The position numbers and the translations under genes are program-made. Below the pieces are notes generated by a model. The model was given only the letters and a program-made list of their open reading frames with translations, was not told where the DNA came from and did not search any database. 64,000 nucleotides of DNA, taken from NCBI RefSeq assembly GCF_900454835.1, contig NZ_UGTM01000002.1:992001-1056000 (forward strand), written 5' to 3'. The stretch comes from Prevotella denticola. GTDB taxonomy: Bacteria > Bacteroidota > Bacteroidia > Bacteroidales > Bacteroidaceae. This document shows, in pieces, positions 43,344 through 53,472 of the stretch; the stretch's first letter is position 1; the number at the start of each line of letters is the position of its first letter.

Positions 43344-45197
43344 ATGCAATACCGTTCCCTTACCTTTGAAGAGATAGAGACACTGGAGAAGAACAGCTGC
43401 TGGGCTGAAGACTGGAACCGGGTGGAGGTTTCCGAAGACGGATTCCAGGCGAAGTTCTTCCACCGGGTCATGTTCTACGGCGACATCCGGCTGGGCTGCT
43501 GCCAGAAGAATGTCGAGATTACCAAGGACTTCTTCAAGCATTCCGGCATCAACGATGCCACCCTGCGCAATGTGACCGTGGGCAATGACTGCCTGATAGA
43601 AAAGGTGGGGAACTATATCAACAACTACACCATCGGCGACGACTGCCTCATCTCCAATATCTCCGTCATGGAGACGACTGAAGGAGCGAGCTACGGTGAG
43701 GGCAACCTTATCTCAGTACTGAACGAGGTGGGCGATGGCAACGTGATTCTCTTCCACGACCTCAACAGCCAGTTCGCCGCCTTCATGGTGAAACACTTCA
43801 ACGACAAAGACCTCAAGAACGCCATCCGCCGGCTGGTGTCGGAGGAAATTACCCGCACCAATCCGGAGCGCGGGACAATCGGCAACAACGTGAAGATCGT
43901 CAACACAAAGGAGATTACGAATACCGTCATACAGGACGACTGCGAGATTTCCGGAGCCAGCCGGCTGAGCGACTGTACCATTCTGAGCTCCGAGAACGCC
44001 AGCGTCTACATCGGGACGGGCGTCATCTGCGAAAACTCCATCATCTCTGACGGGTCGAGTATCGTGAACAGCGTGAAGATGCAGGACTGCTTCGTGGGTG
44101 AAGCCTGTCAGATAGCCAACGGCTTCACGGCATCACAGAGCGTGTTCTTTGCCAATTCGTTCATGGCGAACGGGGAAGCCTGTGCAGCCTTTTGCGGTCC
44201 GTTCTGCGCCTCCCATCACAAGAGTTCGCTGCTTATCGGCGGTATGTTCTCATTCTACAATGCAGGATCGGGGACCAATTTCTCCAACCACGCTTACAAG
44301 ATGGGGCCGATGCACTGGGGCATACTGGAGCGCGGCACGAAGACGGCAAGCGGAAGTTACCTGCTCATGCCGGCGACCATCGGTACATTCTCCGTGTGCT
44401 TCGGCAAGCTGATGCACCATCCCAACACCACCGCACTGCCTTTCTCCTACCTCATCGCCGAGGCCGACAAGATGTTCCTCGTGCCGGGCAGGAACATCAC
44501 CACCGTCGGTCTTTACCGTGACATACGGAAGTGGCCGAAGCGGGATATGCGCCCGCAGCAGTCGCAGAAGAGCATCGTCAACTTCGACTGGCTGTCACCT
44601 TTCTCCGTCGGCGAGATTCTCCGGGGAAAGAAGATACTTGAGAATCTGCGGCAGGCAAGCGGCGACAACGTCTCGTCGTACAACTACCACGAGTACGTCA
44701 TCAACGCCAGCAGTCTGCGCAAGGGCATCAAATACTACGACATCGCACTGCGCATCTACATGGGAGCCGTACTCAAGCGGGCACACAAGTGGGGCTTCTT
44801 CGGGAAGCCGGAGACCGAAACAGGCACCGGAAGATGGGACGACCTGTCAGGACTTCTGCTCCCCGTATCGGAGGAGCAGCGGCTGATCGACGACATCAAG
44901 AACGGCAGTCTGGAGACGATACAGGAAGTGGTCGAACGCTTCTGCGAAATCAACGACAACTACCGGATTTACCAGTGGGCATGGACTTACCGCCTGATCT
45001 TAGAATACTACGGCATCACGGAGATTACCGATGAAGATGATGCACGTATCAGGCAAGACTATGTCGAGGCGCGCCGGGCATGGATTGCAGAGATACGAAA
45101 GGATGCAGAGAAGGAGTACGAGATGGGCGACGTTGACAGAGAGGTCTTCGAGTCGTTCGTCAACAGCCTCGATCATGAGATTGACTTTGAGAACTGA
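43344..45197 (+). CDS. DUF4954 protein with left-handed beta-helix repeats
   Basis: A 617-residue cytoplasmic protein of the DUF4954 type. Residues about 55-300 contain hexapeptide-like repeats (for example TVGNDCLIEKVGNYINN and TIGDDCLISNISV) of the left-handed beta-helix fold seen in sugar acyl- and nucleotidyl-transferases. The rest is largely helical. A link to sugar-nucleotide chemistry is possible but unproven. I use the ATG at 43344 (MQYRSLTFEEIE), preceded by AAAGAAAAGAAG; an upstream in-frame ATG at 43305 lacks a ribosome-binding site. It begins 64 bases after hflX. Confidence 0.87.
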   Translation: MQYRSLTFEEIETLEKNSCWAEDWNRVEVSEDGFQAKFFHRVMFYGDIRLGCCQKNVEITKDFFKHSGINDATLRNVTVGNDCLIEKVGNYINNYTIGDDCLISNISVMETTEGASYGEGNLISVLNEVGDGNVILFHDLNSQFAAFMVKHFNDKDLKNAIRRLVSEEITRTNPERGTIGNNVKIVNTKEITNTVIQDDCEISGASRLSDCTILSSENASVYIGTGVICENSIISDGSSIVNSVKMQDCFVGEACQIANGFTASQSVFFANSFMANGEACAAFCGPFCASHHKSSLLIGGMFSFYNAGSGTNFSNHAYKMGPMHWGILERGTKTASGSYLLMPATIGTFSVCFGKLMHHPNTTALPFSYLIAEADKMFLVPGRNITTVGLYRDIRKWPKRDMRPQQSQKSIVNFDWLSPFSVGEILRGKKILENLRQASGDNVSSYNYHEYVINASSLRKGIKYYDIALRIYMGAVLKRAHKWGFFGKPETETGTGRWDDLSGLLLPVSEEQRLIDDIKNGSLETIQEVVERFCEINDNYRIYQWAWTYRLILEYYGITEITDEDDARIRQDYVEARRAWIAEIRKDAEKEYEMGDVDREVFESFVNSLDHEIDFEN

Positions 45198-45236
45198 CAA
45201 ATCATACCTTATAGTATTGTATAAAACAACTGACTT

Positions 45237-48167
45237 ATGAAAAAACATTCCATTAGCCTCACCCTCCTGAAGGAAATCGGTCTGGGAGCAATGCTCCTGA
45301 TGACCACCCTGACTGCACAGGCACAGCGTTACAGCTATGAAAGTGTACCGGGCGACCCGATGCAGACACGTATCTACACGCTGAAGAACGGACTGAAAAT
45401 CTATCTGTCCGTCAACAAGGAGAAGCCACGTGTACAGACGTACATCGCCGTACGGACCGGTTCACGCAACGACCCGAAGGAGACGACGGGTCTGGCACAC
45501 TACCTCGAACATCTTATGTTCAAGGGCACGACACACTTCGGCACGTCGAATGCCGAGGCAGAACGCCCTTACCTCGACTCCATCGAGGCCCGCTTCGAGC
45601 AGTACCGCCACATCACCGACCCCAAGGCACGCAAGCAGCGGTATCACCAGATTGACTCCATCTCTCAGCTGGCAGCCCGCTACAACATCCCCAACGAGTA
45701 CGACAAGATGATGACTGCCATCGGCAGCGAGGGCACGAACGCCTATACCAGCAACGATGTCACCTGTTATGTGGAGAACATCCCGTCCAACGAAATAGAC
45801 ACATGGGCGAAAGTGCAGGGCGACCGCTTCCAGAACATGGTCATCCGCGGCTTCCACACTGAATTGGAGGCCGTGTACGAGGAGTACAACATCAGCCTCT
45901 CCAACGACTGGCGCAAGATGTATGCGGCTCTGTTTGCCAAACTCTTCCCCACCCATCCCTACGGAACACAGACGACCCTCGGGCGGGGTGAACATCTGAA
46001 AAACCCGTCCATTGTCAACATCAAGAACTATTTTCACAAATACTACGTCCCCAACAACGTGGCCATCTGCATGTCGGGCGATCTCGATCCCGACAAGACA
46101 GTAGCCGTCATCGACAAGTATTTCGGCAGCTGGAAGCCCAGTGTACACATTGATGTACCGCAGTATGCTGCCCAGCCGGTCCTCACTGCTCCTGCCGACA
46201 CGACCGTCATCGGCAAGGAGGCACCGATGTTCTTCATGGGGTGGCGAGCCGAAGCCGCCAACTCCCAGCAGATTGACACGCTCGAGGTAATCGCACAGCT
46301 GCTGTCCAACGGACGGGCCGGTCTCTTCGACCTCGACCTCAACCAGAAGATGAAGGTACAGGATGTTGGGGCTGGCGTGAATGACATGACCGACTATTCC
46401 GTCTTCTATCTTTACGGACAGTCAAAGGCGGGACAGACCCTGCCGGAGGTACGCAGCCTCGCACTGGCCGAGATAGAGAAGCTGAAAAAAGGACAGTTCT
46501 CCGACGACCTGCTGCCTTCCATCGTCAACAACTACAAGCGATACTACTACACACAGCTCGACAAGAACCAGTTCCGTGCCAACCAGTTCGTGGACGCTTT
46601 CATCAACCACAAGGACTGGAAGCGAGAAGTAGAGAAAATCAGCCGGATATCCAAACTGACCAAAGCAGACATCGTCAGCTATGCCAGGAAGTTCTTCAGC
46701 AACGGCTTTGCCTGCGTCTACAAGGAACAGGGCAACGACACGACAATCAAAAAGGTGGAAAAGCCTTCCATCACACCTATCCCTACCAACAACGACAAGC
46801 ACAGTGCGTTCCTGGAAGAAATCGTAAACACGAAGACAACACCTATCCAGCCGCAATTCGTCGACTACAAGCGTGATCTGACCAAGGCCGTGACGAGGAA
46901 GGGCCTGCCCATGCTCTACAAACAGGACACGACAAACGACCTGTTCACGCTGTGTTTCGTCCTTCCGTTCGGTGACGAACACAATCCGAAGCTCAACTAT
47001 GCCGCCGGCTATCTCGACTATTTAGGTACGGACAAGCTGACCAACGAACAGATCAAGCAGCAGTTCTACAAGCTGGCGTGCGATTACAGCATCAGCGAAA
47101 GGAACGAACGTACGTACATCACGCTGAACGGTCTGAACTCCAACCTGCCGCAGGCACTCGCTCTGCTGAACAACCTGGTCAGCAATGCAAAGGTAGACAG
47201 GCAGGCATACGACCTCTATGTAGAGCAGATACTGAAATCCCGCAGCGACAACAAGGCCAACCAGCAGGCCAACTTCTCCGCACTCAGGAACTATGCGACC
47301 TACGGAACCTACAACCCGACACGCAACATCCTCAGCGAAAAGGCCTTGAAGGCGATGAACCCACAGGAGCTGCTTACGATGCTGAAAAGTCTGAAGAACT
47401 ACAAAATGACAGTTCTCTACTATGGGCCGTCAAGTCTGAAAGCCATCGACCAGCTCGTCACGAAGACCGTTCAGTCGCCGAAGACATTCGCCGCTGTACC
47501 TGCACAGAAACGCTACGTGGAACAGACGACACCAAAGAACGAGGTCGTCATCGCACCTTACGATGCCAAGAACATCTACATGGTACAGCTCCACAACGAG
47601 AATCAGGAATGGTCGGCCGACCGTGCCCCCGTCATCGCACTCTTCAACGAATACTTCGGCGGCAGCATGAACGCCATTGTCTTCCAGGAGCTGCGCGAGG
47701 CACGCGGACTGGCCTATTCAGCCTTTGCACGGTATGACGAGCCTTACCGTCTGGGCGACAAGGAGAGCTTCTACACCTATATCATCACGCAGAACGACAA
47801 GATGATGGACTGTGTACACGAGTTCAACAAACTACTCAATGATATGCCGGTACGTCAGGCCGGCTTCGACCTCGCCAAGCAGAGCCTGATGAAGAGCCTG
47901 GCCTCCGCACGTACAACGAAATACGGCATCCTTACGTCTTATCTCGCAGCACAGCGGCTGGGACTCGACTACTCGCTGAACGAGAAGATTTACAAGGCTC
48001 TGCCGGCTCTGCAGCTGAAGGACATCATCGACTTCGAGAAGACGTACATTGCCAACAAACCTTACAAGTACATCATCCTCGGCGACGAGAAAGAGCTGGA
48101 CATGAAGGCGTTGGAAAAAATCGCTCCGATCAAGCGGGTAACGACAGAGGAAATCTTCGGATATTGA
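45237..48167 (+). CDS. M16 family zinc metallopeptidase, exported
   Basis: A 976-residue peptidase of the insulinase/pitrilysin family with a signal peptide (cleavage near LTAQAQ, residue 30), so periplasmic or surface-bound. The zinc motif HYLEH (His88, Glu91, His92) lies in GLAHYLEHLMFKGT, and a downstream Glu in ELEAVYEEYN completes the site. Four M16 half-domains are present; the C-terminal pair is inactive, with GLAYSAFARYDEP and similar segments. These enzymes degrade short unfolded peptides. It follows the DUF4954 gene by 39 bases and is followed by a hairpin at 48206-48232. Confidence 0.93.
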   Translation: MKKHSISLTLLKEIGLGAMLLMTTLTAQAQRYSYESVPGDPMQTRIYTLKNGLKIYLSVNKEKPRVQTYIAVRTGSRNDPKETTGLAHYLEHLMFKGTTHFGTSNAEAERPYLDSIEARFEQYRHITDPKARKQRYHQIDSISQLAARYNIPNEYDKMMTAIGSEGTNAYTSNDVTCYVENIPSNEIDTWAKVQGDRFQNMVIRGFHTELEAVYEEYNISLSNDWRKMYAALFAKLFPTHPYGTQTTLGRGEHLKNPSIVNIKNYFHKYYVPNNVAICMSGDLDPDKTVAVIDKYFGSWKPSVHIDVPQYAAQPVLTAPADTTVIGKEAPMFFMGWRAEAANSQQIDTLEVIAQLLSNGRAGLFDLDLNQKMKVQDVGAGVNDMTDYSVFYLYGQSKAGQTLPEVRSLALAEIEKLKKGQFSDDLLPSIVNNYKRYYYTQLDKNQFRANQFVDAFINHKDWKREVEKISRISKLTKADIVSYARKFFSNGFACVYKEQGNDTTIKKVEKPSITPIPTNNDKHSAFLEEIVNTKTTPIQPQFVDYKRDLTKAVTRKGLPMLYKQDTTNDLFTLCFVLPFGDEHNPKLNYAAGYLDYLGTDKLTNEQIKQQFYKLACDYSISERNERTYITLNGLNSNLPQALALLNNLVSNAKVDRQAYDLYVEQILKSRSDNKANQQANFSALRNYATYGTYNPTRNILSEKALKAMNPQELLTMLKSLKNYKMTVLYYGPSSLKAIDQLVTKTVQSPKTFAAVPAQKRYVEQTTPKNEVVIAPYDAKNIYMVQLHNENQEWSADRAPVIALFNEYFGGSMNAIVFQELREARGLAYSAFARYDEPYRLGDKESFYTYIITQNDKMMDCVHEFNKLLNDMPVRQAGFDLAKQSLMKSLASARTTKYGILTSYLAAQRLGLDYSLNEKIYKALPALQLKDIIDFEKTYIANKPYKYIILGDEKELDMKALEKIAPIKRVTTEEIFGY

Positions 48168-48205
48168 GGATTCCCACCCTCTTGACCGCTCAGAAGACAC
48201 ACATC

Positions 48206-48232
48206 TATCCCCTCTCGGCAGAGAGGGGGTAT
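48206..48232 (+). terminator. Hairpin after the M16 peptidase gene
   Basis: TATCCCCTCTC pairs with GAGAGGGGGTAT around a short loop, 39 bases past the stop, with no T-run. It may reduce readthrough into the fumarase gene. Confidence 0.5.
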
Positions 48233-48343
48233 CTGGCGAAAACATACAAAAACATCATATAACAAACAGATAACCCCGAGCGGAGCTGTATCAGAGAAGC
48301 CAATGGGTCATTGATACTTCCTCTGACGGGCAAACAAAACATT

Positions 48344-49990
48344 ATGGCTGAATTCAAATACGCCCCAATGTTCCAATTGGGCAAGGATGACACCGAATAC
48401 CGGCTGGTATCAAAGGAAGGTATCAGCACCGGTGAGTTTGAAGGTAAAGAGATTCTCAAGGTCAGCAAGGAGGCACTCACTCTGCTGGCGCAGGAGGCTT
48501 TCCACGACTGCGAGTTCATGCTCCGCCGTGCGCACAACGAGCAGGTTGCGAAAATCCTGACCGACCCGGAGGCATCAGAGAACGACAAGTACGTCGCCCT
48601 GCAGTTCCTCCGCAATGCCGAGACGGCCGTAAAGGGCATACTGCCTTTCTGCCAGGACACGGGTACCGCCATCATCCATGGCGAGAAAGGACAGCAGGTA
48701 TGGACCGGGTTTGAAGATGAAGAGGCACTCTCAAGGGGCGTGTTCAACACCTTCACCGAGGAGAACCTCCGCTACTCTCAGAATGCTCCGCTCAATATGT
48801 ACGACGAGGTGAACACCAAGTGCAACCTCCCGGCACAGATCGACATCGAGGCCGTCGAGGGTGCAGAGTACCGCTTCGTCATGGTTGCCAAGGGCGGCGG
48901 TTCCGCCAACAAGACCTACTTCTACCCCATGACCAAGGCCACCATCCAGAACGAGGGCACGCTCATTCCGTTCCTCGTAGAGAAGATGAAGAGCCTCGGA
49001 ACGGCAGCCTGTCCTCCTTACCACATCTGCTTCGTCATCGGCGGTACTTCCGCAGAGAAGAACCTCCTCACCGTAAAGCTCGGCAGCATTAAGTATTACG
49101 ACAGCCTTCCCACTACCGGCGACGAGACAGGCCGCGCCTTCCGCGACACCGACCTGGAAGCCAAGCTGCTCGTTGAGGCGCATAAGATCGGGCTCGGCGC
49201 ACAGTTCGGCGGCAAGTATCTTGCCCACGACATCCGTGTCATCCGCCTGCCCCGCCACGGTGCCAGCTGTCCTATCGGCATGGGTGTCAGCTGCTCTGCC
49301 GACCGCAACATCAAGGCGAAGATCAACAAAGAGGGTATCTGGCTCGAGAAGATGGACACCAACCCGGGCGAACTGATTCCGGAGGAATACCGCAAGCCGG
49401 GCGAAGGAAGCAAGGGGATTGAGATCGACCTCGACAAGGGCATCGATGCCGTTCGGGCTGAACTGACGAAATATCCTGTCTCGACACGTGTCAATCTTAA
49501 GGGAACCATCATCGTTGCCCGCGACATTGCCCACGCCAAGCTCAAGGCTCGGCTGGATGCCGGCGAGGACCTGCCACAGTATTTCAAGGATCATCCCATT
49601 CTCTATGCCGGACCGGCCAAGACGCCGAAAGGCTACCCATGCGGTTCGATGGGGCCGACCACGGCCAACCGCATGGATCCGTATGTCGACGAGTTCCAGG
49701 ACCACGGCGGCTCGCTCGTCATGATTGCCAAGGGCAACCGCACGCAGACTGTTACGGATGCCTGCAAGAAACACGGCGGCTTCTATCTCGGCACCATCGG
49801 CGGTGTCGCAGCCGTACTGTCCCAGAGCAGCATCAAGAGCATTGAGTGCGTAGAATACCCCGAACTGGGCATGGAAGCCATCTGGAAGATTACCGTGGAG
49901 GACTTCCCGGCTTTCATTCTCGTAGACGACAAGGGGCACGACTTCTTCAAGGAGCTGAAGCCGTGGACAGGCTGCAGCTGTGGAAAGTAG
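48344..49990 (+). CDS. Class I fumarate hydratase
   Basis: A 548-residue iron-sulfur fumarase that interconverts fumarate and malate, used by these anaerobes in the reductive branch to succinate. Length equals that of E. coli FumA. The N-terminal cluster domain has [37 protein letters not shown] and [18 protein letters not shown] supply conserved residues; the C-terminal domain contains [26 protein letters not shown] use the ATG at 48344 ([10 protein letters not shown]). A strong terminator follows at 50051-50097. Confidence 0.95.
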   Translation: MAEFKYAPMFQLGKDDTEYRLVSKEGISTGEFEGKEILKVSKEALTLLAQEAFHDCEFMLRRAHNEQVAKILTDPEASENDKYVALQFLRNAETAVKGILPFCQDTGTAIIHGEKGQQVWTGFEDEEALSRGVFNTFTEENLRYSQNAPLNMYDEVNTKCNLPAQIDIEAVEGAEYRFVMVAKGGGSANKTYFYPMTKATIQNEGTLIPFLVEKMKSLGTAACPPYHICFVIGGTSAEKNLLTVKLGSIKYYDSLPTTGDETGRAFRDTDLEAKLLVEAHKIGLGAQFGGKYLAHDIRVIRLPRHGASCPIGMGVSCSADRNIKAKINKEGIWLEKMDTNPGELIPEEYRKPGEGSKGIEIDLDKGIDAVRAELTKYPVSTRVNLKGTIIVARDIAHAKLKARLDAGEDLPQYFKDHPILYAGPAKTPKGYPCGSMGPTTANRMDPYVDEFQDHGGSLVMIAKGNRTQTVTDACKKHGGFYLGTIGGVAAVLSQSSIKSIECVEYPELGMEAIWKITVEDFPAFILVDDKGHDFFKELKPWTGCSCGK

Positions 49991-50050
49991 TTTTTCCACA
50001 GGTACGGCAACAGGACTTTAACTGTCAGCATTGCTGACCGCCAGACAAAA

Positions 50051-50097
50051 GAAAGCGGCATGAAGACATCGCACAATGCGTGTCTCATGCCGCTTTT
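50051..50097 (+). terminator. Terminator after fumarase
   Basis: AAAGCGGCATGA (50052-50063) pairs with TCATGCCGCTTT (50085-50096) around a 21-base loop, followed by TCTTG. It is a strong intrinsic terminator on the plus strand. Confidence 0.85.
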
Positions 50098-50146
50098 CTT
50101 GTACAGTTGCGGTCCGTCCTACTTGATTGAACTACAGGCGGCGCGA

Positions 50147-50232
50147 TTCCCAGACAGTCGGGAATGACGTTCCCGAACGGTCGGGAACAGCATTCCCAAC
50201 GCCCGGGAAGGCTGTTCCCAAGCGGTTGGGAA
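50147..50232. repeat. 22-23-bp periodic array, TTCCC/GGGAA family (copy 2)
   Basis: Four units with cores at 50147-50164, 50170-50187, 50193-50209 and 50215-50232: TTCCC, 7-8 bases, GGGAA, spaced by TGACG, CAGCA and GGCTG. It lies in the gap between the convergent fumarase and LRR genes, starting 24 bases past the LRR stop. Confidence 0.9.
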
Positions 50233-50255
50233 TATCAAAGCCGATGCCTTCATTT

Positions 50256-51857
50256 TCAATTTGCCGGACCGACCAGTACCTTCCGCACACGCCCGTCACT
50301 CATCCTGATGATATTCAAGCCACGTGTTCTGTGCTGGAGTCTTCTGCCGTCGATACTGTAGATACCTGTTTCAACAGCTCCGTCCATCCCCTTGTCAAGA
50401 GACTTGATACGGGTCGGTGTAAGGTCTCCTACAATGCTGTCAAACAGTCCGGAACCGAAAGTACCGTCAGCCTCGTATTTACTTTCCGCTCCTCCCACAA
50501 CGTGCAAGGTCACACTGTTGTCGAAGGTGTTGAAAGCACCGGCTGCACAGGTAGGCGGTTCAGGGGCATAGATAGAAACGTCCGTGAGGGAAGTGTTGTA
50601 AACGGCAAAGATGTCATTACCTATATACGTCAGCGTGCTTGGCAACGTGACGCTCTCCAGGCTGCCGCAGGCTCCGAAAGTGGCATCCTCCAGCCGGGTG
50701 ATGCCCTCCGGAAGGGTGATCCGGCTTAGGTCTGTATAGTAGAAACAGCTGCTTCCGATGCTCCTGATCGTTTGGGGAAGTTCTATTTCCTCCAGTCCAC
50801 TGAAGAGGAACGCATCTTTTCCGATGGTTTCAGTACCTTCGTTGACCGTTACCCTGGCCAGATTCTTCTCGCGTTTTTCTTTGCCTTTCATCCCGGCATG
50901 GGCATTCTGACCGCCCGCCTGGGCAAAGGCACCGTCGGCAATCTGTCTGACCGTAGCCGGAGTGGTATAGCTTTTTCCGTCCTTGGAGGCCGGATAGGTC
51001 CACAAGACTGACCTGTCTTTGCTGAAGAGTACGCCGTCAATTGCTGCGAAAGAAGGGTTTTCCGATGCCACTTCAATCTTTTGCAGCGCATAAGTCATAC
51101 TAAATACTTCACTGCCGATATGGGTGACAGAAGCAGGAATACGGACAGCCGTGACCTTCTTCAACGGAGAGAAGGCCTCATCACCGATGCTCTCCATATC
51201 CTGCGGGACTTCCACGATGCCCTCGGACATATTGAAACATTGCAGTACCTTATGTCTGCTGACATCGCAAAGCATGTACCCAATCATCTTGAAGACAGTG
51301 TTGGCAGGATCGACCTTCACCTCCGTATAATCTTTGCTGCCTGCAAAAGCCGCATCTCCAATATACTTTACAGAGGCCGGTATCGTCAGGGCCTTACTGT
51401 GAGTACTGTAGAAGGCACGCTTCCCAATGCTCTCCAGGCCATTGTTCAACACTACCGAAATCAGGTCGCAGTTCTGGAAGGCATTGTCAGAAATGGTCCT
51501 GAGCGTCTTCGGGAAGTAAATATACATGAAATAAGTCAGGTTCTGGAAGCAGCCTTCGGGTATGCTTTCAAACTCCGCATCATGCAAGTTCGCCGAATGC
51601 AGGTCCGTCAGCGAACCTCCTTTCGCAAGTCTGGCCAGGAACTTCAGGTCAGCATCATTCATCGGTCCGGTGACTTTGATGCCCTGGACATGTACGTCAC
51701 CATAGAGTTCCATCACGGTCTGTTCCAGCGTGCCGGCCTTGGTAAGCTGTACAACACGCTGATTGAAATAGGCATCAGTGGGAACCTTGTAATCGTCCTG
51801 TGCAAAGACAAACGTCGTACTGAACAAGACGAAGAGGGTAAGTAAGATCTTTTTCAT
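50256..51857 (-). CDS. BspA-like leucine-rich-repeat surface protein with type IX-like tail
   Basis: A 533-residue secreted protein with a signal peptide (cleavage near FVFAQ, residue 20). Residues about 85-460 contain LRR_5-type repeats typical of BspA-like adhesins (for example VEVPQDMESIGDEAF, IPASVTHIGSEVF, LPQTIRSIGSSCF). The end (TGIYSIDGRRLQHRTRGLN... RKVLVG) resembles the tail of the protein at 23621-25174 and probably directs type IX export and surface attachment. I use the ATG at 51857 (MKKILLTLF). It is the last gene of the TonB/DUF4876/barrel operon. Confidence 0.9.
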   Translation of the reverse strand: MKKILLTLFVLFSTTFVFAQDDYKVPTDAYFNQRVVQLTKAGTLEQTVMELYGDVHVQGIKVTGPMNDADLKFLARLAKGGSLTDLHSANLHDAEFESIPEGCFQNLTYFMYIYFPKTLRTISDNAFQNCDLISVVLNNGLESIGKRAFYSTHSKALTIPASVKYIGDAAFAGSKDYTEVKVDPANTVFKMIGYMLCDVSRHKVLQCFNMSEGIVEVPQDMESIGDEAFSPLKKVTAVRIPASVTHIGSEVFSMTYALQKIEVASENPSFAAIDGVLFSKDRSVLWTYPASKDGKSYTTPATVRQIADGAFAQAGGQNAHAGMKGKEKREKNLARVTVNEGTETIGKDAFLFSGLEEIELPQTIRSIGSSCFYYTDLSRITLPEGITRLEDATFGACGSLESVTLPSTLTYIGNDIFAVYNTSLTDVSIYAPEPPTCAAGAFNTFDNSVTLHVVGGAESKYEADGTFGSGLFDSIVGDLTPTRIKSLDKGMDGAVETGIYSIDGRRLQHRTRGLNIIRMSDGRVRKVLVGPAN

Positions 51858-51915
51858 ACGCAATTGATATTTAATAAATGAATTCATTACAGGAGGCAAT
51901 GCGTTGCCGCCTGCC

Positions 51916-53472
51916 TCAGAGTGTTACGCCCATTGAAATTTCAAGATTGTGGCCATGCTGGTGGTTGTCGTACCACCTGCGCCCCAGCTGCATCTGCATG
52001 AAAGCGGAAGTCAGAGACCTGACAAGTCTGAAATCATAGCGGATGTGAAGCCCTGCGTCCCAATAGCTTGCCTGCTGCATGAATGCGTTGTTGCGGAACA
52101 TCCCGACGGGCTTGTCGAACACTTGGGGTTCAGTGAAGACAAAATGATGGTGGACCTGCCTGCCTACATGAGACAGGAAGCCTACTGACAGCAGGCCTCT
52201 TGAGAACATTCTCGACAGATCCAGTTTCAAGGAAGGTACGAGAAAAGCTGTTTTCAGTTGTCGTGCAGGAGTCTGGTACTGCGTATTGTCTACGTCATAA
52301 GCCAGCCTCGGCAGCATGACGAGCCAAATGGCAGGTGTGAATTTATATAACGCCGAGAGCGACAACTGCATGCCCTGGTGCTGGTAAATGAAAGGTCTGG
52401 AGCTTGCTATCTCCTTGTAATTTGTCAGTCCGCTGTCATAATAGCGTTCCTGCCCCTCTCTTTTCGTTGTCTCGGCGGAGAATGTTGCCTTGCAGTCCCA
52501 CTGTCTCCATTGCCCTGTCCAGCTTAGTTCACCTCTCCACTTCGTCTGGAAAACATCACAGATCGGAATGTCACGTTCCGAGGAAAGCCGTTTCTGGATG
52601 TTCTCATACTCGAGATCCGTTGAAGCCTGCAGCCCGAGCCCGTCCTTCGTATGTGTAGACAGCCCCGCTGAGTAATTTCCACCTTCATACTTCACGCCGT
52701 TCTGCAATCCTTTGAAACGGAAATACTGCATGCCCAGACCGGTGAGATGATACAGGACACGGTTGCCCTGCGGGTTCATAAACTGTACGTCACTCTGCTG
52801 TGTGTACTTCCCGATGCCGGCATACAGCCCTACGACACGCCGTGCGGAGACAGCATAGCCTCCTCCAAAATGCAGCTGTACGTCAAGTGTCGTGTTCTTG
52901 GGACGTGGGTCACGGTCGCGGTACTCTATTGTAGAGCGGTAACTCATCTCAGCTCCTATGGAGAGTCTGTTCATCTGGTGTGCATATCCACCCCTGAACA
53001 AATAGTACTCGCGCCGCATTGATACAGTGGCTGTATCGGCAATGACGTAAGGGAACACACGCTGGTAATCGCTGTTCAGATTCCATGATATACCCTGCCT
53101 GCTGCCGTTCTCATAGACGGCTTCCCCCCATGCCACAGACTTCTTGCTGATTCTTAAGTGCGACTGTACTCTGAAGAACATCAGCTCCGCACCGGTCCCC
53201 TGCTGTGCATCGACCGCGAGAGACGCTCCGTCATGGCGGTAGCCGGCCTGCACCTGCGAAAGGCTGGGAGTAAATTCATTCAGATTGGAGACTATGTCTG
53301 ATGGGTTCAAGTAGCTCAAAGAAGGCAGCCGGAGGGTAGTCTCCCGTACAGCTTCCAATGAATGTGAATGCGAAGACAGGGACGGCTGTATGTGCTCTTG
53401 TGCGGCTCCACAGAGAGGGGAGACGCACAGAAGCACAAAGAGGAAATACCGGCATGGCCTATTTGAAGACAT
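51916..53472 (-). CDS. Outer-membrane beta-barrel protein (DUF6850-like)
   Basis: A 518-residue exported protein. The signal peptide lies in RYFLFVLLCVSPLCGAAQ, and the rest is a series of amphipathic strands (SIGAEMSYRSTIEYRDRD, LDVQLHFGGGYAVSARRV) typical of a barrel. It resembles DUF6850 proteins, which often accompany DUF4876 lipoproteins and TonB receptors. I use the ATG at 53472 (MSSNRPCRYFLF), which overlaps the upstream gene by 14 bases and puts the signal peptide at the start. Substrate is unknown. Confidence 0.8.
   Translation of the reverse strand: MSSNRPCRYFLFVLLCVSPLCGAAQEHIQPSLSSHSHSLEAVRETTLRLPSLSYLNPSDIVSNLNEFTPSLSQVQAGYRHDGASLAVDAQQGTGAELMFFRVQSHLRISKKSVAWGEAVYENGSRQGISWNLNSDYQRVFPYVIADTATVSMRREYYLFRGGYAHQMNRLSIGAEMSYRSTIEYRDRDPRPKNTTLDVQLHFGGGYAVSARRVVGLYAGIGKYTQQSDVQFMNPQGNRVLYHLTGLGMQYFRFKGLQNGVKYEGGNYSAGLSTHTKDGLGLQASTDLEYENIQKRLSSERDIPICDVFQTKWRGELSWTGQWRQWDCKATFSAETTKREGQERYYDSGLTNYKEIASSRPFIYQHQGMQLSLSALYKFTPAIWLVMLPRLAYDVDNTQYQTPARQLKTAFLVPSLKLDLSRMFSRGLLSVGFLSHVGRQVHHHFVFTEPQVFDKPVGMFRNNAFMQQASYWDAGLHIRYDFRLVRSLTSAFMQMQLGRRWYDNHQHGHNLEISMGVTL

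Noticed and set aside
41942..43471. Long minus-strand frame (509 codons)
   Set aside because: It is antisense to HflX and the start of the DUF4954 gene.
48731..49999. Long minus-strand frame (422 codons)
   Set aside because: It is antisense to class I fumarase, whose motifs are unmistakable.
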